From positions 1 through 64,000 of the forward strand of contig CAUVXJ010000049.1 in the NCBI GenBank assembly GCA_963555925.1: DNA of 64,000 bases, in the 5' to 3' direction. A model generated the notes under the pieces. That model saw only the letters and a list, made by a program, of their open reading frames with translations. It searched no databases and was not told the DNA's origin. This document shows, in pieces, positions 59,047 through 64,000 of the stretch. The DNA comes from Protofrankia sp963555925 (lineage in GTDB: Bacteria > Actinomycetota > Actinomycetes > Frankiales > Frankiaceae). A program made the position numbers and the translations under genes. Each line of letters begins with the position of its first letter. Positions within the stretch are counted from its first letter, which is position 1.

Positions 59047-60210
59047 ATGAGAACGACTTCCCGCACGAGGGTCGGGGCCGTGGCGGTGGCTGCGGCCACA
59101 GCGTTATTCGCCGCGGCGTGCGGCAGCAGCGACTCCTCGTCGACCTCGCCGAGCGCGACGCCGTCGCAGCAGCAGGCAACCGGATCGACGGGTTTGAGTC
59201 AGGCAAAGGCCACGGTGGACGCGAGCCTGGCGAACCCGAGCGGTATCCTTCTTGACACCGCGCTGTCGAAGAAGCCGCCCACGGGCAAGTATGTGATCAC
59301 AGTGGAAACCCCGGTCCCGGTCACCAAGGTGCGCGACGACGCCTTTGCCGAGGCGGCCAAGGTGTTCGGCTGGCGCTATGAGCGGATCGTCCCCGGCAGC
59401 GGTCCCGAGGATTACGGGAACGCGCTCACCCAGGCGATTTCCAAGCATCCCGATGCCATTCACGTCTCCGGCACGCCACTGTCGCTACTCAAGACCCAGT
59501 TGGATCAGGCCAAGGCGCAGAACATCCCGGTGGTCTCCGAAAGCGTCGGTGGCGCCTTCGACCCGCCGGTGATCTCCAACAGTCTCGACGGTGACGATCA
59601 GGTCGCGGCCTGGGGCAAGATGGTCGCGAGCTATGTGGTGGTCAACAGCGGCGGCAAAGCCAACGTCGCGCTGTTCACGATCAAGGCTTTCCCCATCCTG
59701 GGTGTGTTCGTGGACAGCTTCAAGAGCACCCTGTCCAGCACCTGCCCGGCCTGCTCGGTCAAGGAGGTCAACCAGCAGCTCGCCGATCTGGGTACCAAGA
59801 CCCCGTCCAGCGTGGTCAGCACCATCCAGCAGGACCCAAAGATCAACTGGGCCATCTTCACCTTCGGTGACCTGAGCCTGGGCGTGGACGCGGCGCTCAA
59901 GGGCGCTGGTCTGAACGGCAAAGTCAACGTCGGTGGTGAGACGCCCAGCCAGGCCAACCTGGCGGCGCTCAAGGACGGCACCGAAAGCGTGTGGACCGGC
60001 TTCTCCGCACCGATCCTCGGCTGGCGCCTCGCGGACATGCTGGCCCGACACTTCAACGGCGATGATCTGGCTGCAGCGAACAAGGTCCTGTTGCCGACCC
60101 AGCTCATCACCAAGGACAACGTCTCCTCGGTCCCTCTCGACTCCACCGGGTACTACGTCGGTTTCCCCGGCTACCAGGATGCCTTCAAGAAGCTCTGGCA
60201 GGCACAGTAG
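59047..60210 (+). CDS. Substrate-binding lipoprotein of the importer
   Basis: 387 residues. Signal peptide with lipobox FAAAC, Cys at 25, then a Ser/Thr-rich linker and a periplasmic-binding-protein type 1 fold: VITVETPVPVTKVRDDAFAE, PDAIHVSGTPLSLLKTQLDQ, VNWAIFTF-like strand, LNGKVNVGGETPSQANLAAL. AGGAGG precedes the ATG. It delivers the ligand to the RbsAC-like pair. Confidence 0.9.
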   Translation: MRTTSRTRVGAVAVAAATALFAAACGSSDSSSTSPSATPSQQQATGSTGLSQAKATVDASLANPSGILLDTALSKKPPTGKYVITVETPVPVTKVRDDAFAEAAKVFGWRYERIVPGSGPEDYGNALTQAISKHPDAIHVSGTPLSLLKTQLDQAKAQNIPVVSESVGGAFDPPVISNSLDGDDQVAAWGKMVASYVVVNSGGKANVALFTIKAFPILGVFVDSFKSTLSSTCPACSVKEVNQQLADLGTKTPSSVVSTIQQDPKINWAIFTFGDLSLGVDAALKGAGLNGKVNVGGETPSQANLAALKDGTESVWTGFSAPILGWRLADMLARHFNGDDLAAANKVLLPTQLITKDNVSSVPLDSTGYYVGFPGYQDAFKKLWQAQ

Positions 60211-60227
60211 CCGAAGCGCTCGGCTAG

Positions 60228-60404
60228 CCCGGCCAAAGGGTGCGCGATCATGGTTTTTTGCGCACCCGGAGGCCTCTTACAAGCCGGCCCGGCCAAAGGG
60301 TGCGCGATCATGGTTTTTTGCGCACCCGGAGGCCTCTTACAAGCCGGCCCGGCCAAAGGGTGCGCGATCGTGGCTTTTTGCGCACCCGGAGGCCTCTTAC
60401 AAGC
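60228..60404. repeat. 60-bp tandem repeat (three copies) containing a hairpin
   Basis: Three near-identical 60-base units start CCCGGCCAAAGGG. Each holds GGGTGCGC / GCGCACCC (8-bp stem) around GATCATGGTTTTTT, then GGAGGCC. Copy 3 differs by two loop bases. The first hairpin may end transcription of the binding-protein gene. Same family as 36471-36514. Confidence 0.95.
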
Positions 60405-60484
60405 TAGGCACGATCAGGTAGCGCAATCTCGGGTCGGGGATGGCACTGGGCCGTCTCCGACCCGAGGAGGGATCGGGAGACGCA

Positions 60485-61264
60485 ATGCTTGCAGGACTGC
60501 GCGGTAAGTCGGTGGTCGTCACGGGCGGTGCCGGCGTGATCGGGTCGGCGGTCAGCCGGCGGCTCGCGGCGGAGGGAGCGCTGGTCGTGGTCGCGGACCT
60601 CGACGCGGACGCGGCCAGCAACGCCGCTGAACTGATCGGTGGTGATGCCATCGGCGTCGGTGTCGACGTCACCACGCCGCTCGGCGCACAGGCCAGCGTC
60701 GACGCGGCTGTCCAGGCTTTCGGAAAGCTGGACCTTTACCATGCCAACGCGGGCGTGGAGTGCATGGTGCGGACGGTGGCGGACTTCGACCCGGCTGACT
60801 TCCATCGGGTCTTCGGCGTCAACGTGCTCGGCGCCTTCCTGTCGGCGCAGGCCGCGGTGCGGCAGCTGTCGGCCCAGGGCAACGGCGGTTCGATTCTTTT
60901 CACCGCATCAATCGCGGCCCTGATGGGGACCGGTGGCATGTCGATCTACAATGCCTCCAAGCACGCCGTGCAAGGCTTGGCGCGTTGCCTGGCGTTGGAG
61001 GTCGCGGGCACTGGAATCCGTGTCAACTCCCTGGCCCCGGGCGTCGTCGAATCCCGCATGATGGATTCGCTCGGTGCCGGGCTCGGGGCATTGGCAGGGG
61101 CGGACGGGACCACTTACAAGGGTCGTATGCAGGGTGCGGTACCGCTCGGCCGGTACGCTACTCCCGAGGAGATCGCGGCGACTGCGGCATGGATCCTCAG
61201 CGACGAGGTGCCTTATCTGCACAACGAGTTCATCACCGTCGGCGGCGGCATCGCCCCCTACTGA
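60485..61264 (+). CDS. SDR-family oxidoreductase
   Basis: 259 residues: TGGAGVIGSAV cofactor loop (V-I-G in place of G-I-G), HANAGVE, FTASIAALMG, YNASKHAVQGL. ATG at 60485 with GGGAGA upstream. It follows the importer operon and probably acts on the imported compound. Confidence 0.9.
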   Translation: MLAGLRGKSVVVTGGAGVIGSAVSRRLAAEGALVVVADLDADAASNAAELIGGDAIGVGVDVTTPLGAQASVDAAVQAFGKLDLYHANAGVECMVRTVADFDPADFHRVFGVNVLGAFLSAQAAVRQLSAQGNGGSILFTASIAALMGTGGMSIYNASKHAVQGLARCLALEVAGTGIRVNSLAPGVVESRMMDSLGAGLGALAGADGTTYKGRMQGAVPLGRYATPEEIAATAAWILSDEVPYLHNEFITVGGGIAPY

Positions 61265-61416
61265 CGGCGCTCTACTGACGGCCGCCTGCAGACGGCCGCC
61301 TGCAGACGGCGCTGTGCTGACAGGGCACTCCTGGCGGCCCGCGGCGGATAATCGTGCCGTACTGCTGATTGCCACATGGCGACAGTTGATGGACAGCTGA
61401 CGAAAGGTGACAGGTC

Positions 61417-62178
61417 GTGGATCTTGGACTGGCGGGACGGCGGGCACTGGTGACAGGGGGCAGCCGAGGTCTCGGCCGTGCGATCGCGGCGACGCTGGCA
61501 CAGGAGGGCTGCTCGCTCGCCCTGTGCGCACGCGGTGCCGAGGGTCTGGAGAAGGCGGCGGCCGAGTTGCGCGCCGACGGCGTCCAGGTGTTCGCCGAGC
61601 CCTTTGACGTCAGCGACGTCGACGCGCTCACAGCCTTTGTCAACCGCGCCGCGGCGGAACTGGGCGGGCTGGACATCGTCGTGTCCAATGTGTCCGCCGG
61701 CCCGGCCAAGGACGCCGGTCAGTGGCAACGCAGCCTGGACGGGGACCTGCTGCCGTTCGTCCGGTTGGCCGAGACGGCCGTGCCGCACCTCGCCGACGGC
61801 GGTGGGTCGATCATCGCGATCGGCACGACGAACGCGTTCGACACGGTGCGGCCGGCCTCCCCCAATGCCTATTCGGCCATCAAAGCAGCTGTGCTGCACC
61901 ATTCCGCGGCGCTCGCGCGGACCCTCGCGCCGCAGGGGATCCGGGTCAACACGGTTTCCCCCGGGCCGATCGAGTACCCCGGCGGGGACTGGGAGAAGGT
62001 CCGCGAGCACCGGCCGGAGGTCTACGCGGAGGTTCTGGCCAAGATAGCGGTCGGCCGGTACGGCCAGCCCGAGGACGTCGCGGCCGCCGTCGCCTTCCTG
62101 GCAAGCCCCCGGGCCGGATTCTGCAACGGCGTCAACCTCGTGGTGGACGGCGGGCTCGTCACCCGCGTGCAGTTCTAG
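61417..62178 (+). CDS. SDR-family oxidoreductase with altered active site
   Basis: 253 residues from a GTG: TGGSRGLGRAI, then SNVSAG in place of NNAG, AIGTTNAF where Ser is expected, and YSAIK. The Tyr and Lys are kept; Thr may replace the catalytic Ser. AAAGGTGACAGG precedes the start. Between it and the previous SDR lies a small GC-rich tandem stretch (CGGCCGCCTGCAGA) around 61280-61310. Confidence 0.88.
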   Translation: MDLGLAGRRALVTGGSRGLGRAIAATLAQEGCSLALCARGAEGLEKAAAELRADGVQVFAEPFDVSDVDALTAFVNRAAAELGGLDIVVSNVSAGPAKDAGQWQRSLDGDLLPFVRLAETAVPHLADGGGSIIAIGTTNAFDTVRPASPNAYSAIKAAVLHHSAALARTLAPQGIRVNTVSPGPIEYPGGDWEKVREHRPEVYAEVLAKIAVGRYGQPEDVAAAVAFLASPRAGFCNGVNLVVDGGLVTRVQF

Positions 62179-62196
62179 AACCGGCGGTTGCGACCC

Positions 62197-62970
62197 ATGG
62201 CGGGACCAGCCGGCCGGATTGACGCCGTGCTCGTATGCGGCGGGCGTTGGCATGACTTCGATTTCGCGCGGCTGCAGCTTCTTGAACGCCTCGGGCGACA
62301 CGAGCGGGTACGCACCCGGGTCTTCGAGGACTACGCCCGCACCGATGCGATCGGGTCGGCTGACGTGCTTGTCACCTATACCTGTGACCGGCGTCCCAGC
62401 GCTGAGCAGCAGCAGGCCCTGGTGGACTTCGTCGCGCGTGGTGGGCGGTGGCTGGCGTTACACGGAACCAACTCGGCGATCGATGCGCCCGCGCCGGGTA
62501 CGCCACGCCTGTTCACCACGCCGCGGGTGCTCGGGGAGGTGGCCACGGTGCTGGGCAGCCAGTTCCTCGGCCACCCACCGATCGCGCCCTACCAGGTCGA
62601 GATCACCCAGGCGGATCATCCGCTCGTGGTGGGGATCGACCCCTTCGAGGTCAGTGACGAACTGTACGTCAGTGAGCTGCATCCCCCGCTCGACGTGCTG
62701 CTGCACACCCGGTACCGCGGGCCAGCCCGGGGCTTCACCGAAGGGCATGTCGCCGATTCCGCGGACGACGTCCAGCCGGTGCTCTACCTGCGCCGCCACG
62801 GCGACGGCGAGGTCTGCTACTTCACCCTTGGGCACTGCCGCGGCCGATTCGACGTCCAGGACCTCGGCGTCGACGACCTCGGCCGGACCGACCGGGGGAG
62901 CTGGACCGCGCCGGAGTTCGCCACGGTGCTCGACCGCTGCCTGTCCAGAGCGATCTACGGCGCCAGGTAG
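62197..62970 (+). CDS. ThuA-like (glutamine-amidotransferase-fold) protein
   Basis: 257 residues: AVLVCGGRWHDFDFARLQLL, SADVLVTYTCDRRPSAEQQQ, ALVDFVARGGRWLALHGTNS, GSQFLGHPPIAPYQV, and VCYFTLGHCRGRFD. ThuA proteins belong to the class I amidotransferase fold; they are linked to trehalose and other sugar use. Fits a sugar-catabolic role near the RbsABC-like importer. Confidence 0.84.
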   Translation: MAGPAGRIDAVLVCGGRWHDFDFARLQLLERLGRHERVRTRVFEDYARTDAIGSADVLVTYTCDRRPSAEQQQALVDFVARGGRWLALHGTNSAIDAPAPGTPRLFTTPRVLGEVATVLGSQFLGHPPIAPYQVEITQADHPLVVGIDPFEVSDELYVSELHPPLDVLLHTRYRGPARGFTEGHVADSADDVQPVLYLRRHGDGEVCYFTLGHCRGRFDVQDLGVDDLGRTDRGSWTAPEFATVLDRCLSRAIYGAR

Positions 62971-62993
62971 CCACCGGTATCTCAGCGTCCAGA

Positions 62994-64000
62994 TCAGGCG
63001 TCGGGGTCGAGGCGGATGAGCATCTTGCCGACGTTGTCACCCCGCAGCATCCCGAGGAAGGCGGTGACCGCGTTGTCCAGGCCGTCCACGACCGTCTGCC
63101 GCGATACCAGTTCACCGGTTCGCAGCCAGCCCGAGATCCGTTCGGTGAATTCCGCCCGCAGATCCTCGTGGTCGCGGACGATGAACCCCCGCAGGGTCAC
63201 CCGCCGCAGCACGGCCTGGATGAGATGGTCGATGCTGGGCCGGGGGGTCTGCGAGGTGAACTGGGAGATCATGCCGCACAGCGCCACCCGACCGCCGACC
63301 CGCAGCGCGTCGAGCGCGGCGACCAGCTGGTCGCCGCCGACGTTGTCGAAGTACAGGTCGATGCCGTCCGGCGCGGCCCGCCGCAGCCCTGCCTCGACCG
63401 GTTCGGCGCGGTAGTCGATGGCGGCGTCGAACCCGAGTTCCGTGGTGAGCAGCCCACACTTGGCCGCACCGCCCGCGCTACCGATGACCCGAGCGGCACC
63501 GAGCAACCGGGCGATCTGACCAACCGCACTGCCGACCGCACCGCCGGCCGCGGAGACGAAAACGGTGTCCCCCTTTGCCAGCTCGCCCGCACGCAGCAGT
63601 CCGGTATAGGCGGTGAAACCGGTCTGGCCGAGCATGCCGAGCCATGTCGAGGGCGCGGCGTGCTCGGCGTCGACGACGGCGAACGAGGCCGGGTCACCCG
63701 GGGTCGCGTCGAGCACCGCGACGTCGCGCCAGCCCAACCGGTGGCGCACCCACGCACCTTCGTCGATGCCCGGAGCGCGGCTTTCCAGAACCCGTCCGAC
63801 AGCGGACCCGTCCAACGGCTCGCCGATGGTGAAGTTCGTCGTGTAGTGCTTCTCGGTCTCCTCGAGGCGACCCCGCATCGACGGATCGACGCTCATGAAG
63901 GCGTTGCGCACGAGCAGCTGGCCCTCGCCCAGCGCGGGCACGGGCCGTTCGCAGAGCGCGAAGTCGTCCAGGGTCGGCCCGCCGGGCCCGGGACGGCGGG
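62994..64000 (-). CDS. MDR-family NADP-dependent oxidoreductase (5' end cut by window edge)
   Basis: At least 335 residues visible, still open at base 64000. The upstream part reads PGGPTLDDFALCERPVPALG then EGQLLVRNAFMSVDPSMRGR, the standard N-terminus of this family, so the ATG-like position at 63941 is internal. NADP site VFVSAAGGAVGSAVGQIARL, and DLYFDNVGGDQLVAALDALR, are typical. Zinc-free medium-chain reductases of this kind reduce enones or 2-alkenals. Only a short N-terminal piece is missing. Confidence 0.92.
   Translation of the reverse strand, partial: RRPGPGGPTLDDFALCERPVPALGEGQLLVRNAFMSVDPSMRGRLEETEKHYTTNFTIGEPLDGSAVGRVLESRAPGIDEGAWVRHRLGWRDVAVLDATPGDPASFAVVDAEHAAPSTWLGMLGQTGFTAYTGLLRAGELAKGDTVFVSAAGGAVGSAVGQIARLLGAARVIGSAGGAAKCGLLTTELGFDAAIDYRAEPVEAGLRRAAPDGIDLYFDNVGGDQLVAALDALRVGGRVALCGMISQFTSQTPRPSIDHLIQAVLRRVTLRGFIVRDHEDLRAEFTERISGWLRTGELVSRQTVVDGLDNAVTAFLGMLRGDNVGKMLIRLDPDA

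Overview
The window is high-GC actinobacterial DNA. Genes are tightly packed and often overlap by 1-14 bases (ATGA, GTGA and TGATG junctions). The products point the same way: an ECF sigma/RskA-type anti-sigma pair, F420-type flavin enzymes, a mycothiol-dependent isomerase-like protein, MpaB-type oxygenase and RbsABC-like transport. A soil actinomycete such as Frankia or a relative is my best guess; this is inference from gene content, not from a marker gene. No rRNA, tRNA, CRISPR array or intact insertion sequence was seen.

Layout. 1-2309 holds most of a tex gene that runs off the left edge, followed by two head-to-head TIR-domain remnants (2368-2682). 2782-5875 carries an acyl-CoA synthetase, a hotdog thioesterase and a FrnE/DsbA-like oxidoreductase. 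6085-9418 is an ArsR regulator, a SulP transporter and a degenerate malic-enzyme-like protein, all overlapping. 9622-12207 is a DUF5615/DUF433-type toxin-antitoxin pair, a shrunken copy of an SPW membrane gene overlapping the antitoxin start, a cation-efflux gene and the full SPW gene.

12.7-28.7 kb is the striking part: two divergent operons around a 1.3 kb regulatory gap. The left operon (minus strand) encodes a SrfC-like dynamin-type GTPase, a SrfB-like Hsp70/actin-fold ATPase, an unknown protein, a TerY-like VWA protein, a PP2C phosphatase and a membrane-anchored kinase-like protein, and ends at a perfect hairpin. The right operon (plus strand) encodes two dynamin-like GTPases, a small GrpE-like exchange factor and an Hsp70 fused to a beta-propeller. 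It abuts the 3' stump of an isochorismatase-family gene. Both arms pair a membrane-remodelling-type GTPase with an Hsp70-class ATPase. I infer a stress or conflict system controlled by phosphorylation and chaperone cycling; its function is not shown by the sequence.

29.0-39.5 kb holds a PPOX flavoprotein, a SigK/RskA pair, small-molecule and RNA-binding proteins, MpaB oxygenase, a zf-HC2/maleylpyruvate-isomerase-like protein, a DrrAB-type exporter and a lipoprotein polysaccharide deacetylase. 39.8-52.0 kb is a catabolic or secondary-metabolic cluster. Its core is a five-gene overlapping operon (aldehyde dehydrogenase, ABM monooxygenase, transketolase, SDR, P450) behind a perfect inverted repeat, followed by a luciferase-like oxidoreductase, PPOX, TIM-barrel, SDR, VOC and a PEP-utilising mobile-domain protein. 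52.2-54.5 kb holds an NfeD-like OB protein with a flotillin. 54.7-64.0 kb carries two divergent TetR regulators, an RbsABC-type importer, two SDRs, a ThuA-like protein and an MDR reductase cut by the right edge.

Several dispersed repeat families lie between genes: a 20-bp-arm palindrome with a conserved tail, a hairpin family with covarying stem and constant loop (one single copy and one 60-bp triplicate), an 8-bp unit repeated nine times, and a 61-bp duplication linked to the SPW gene.
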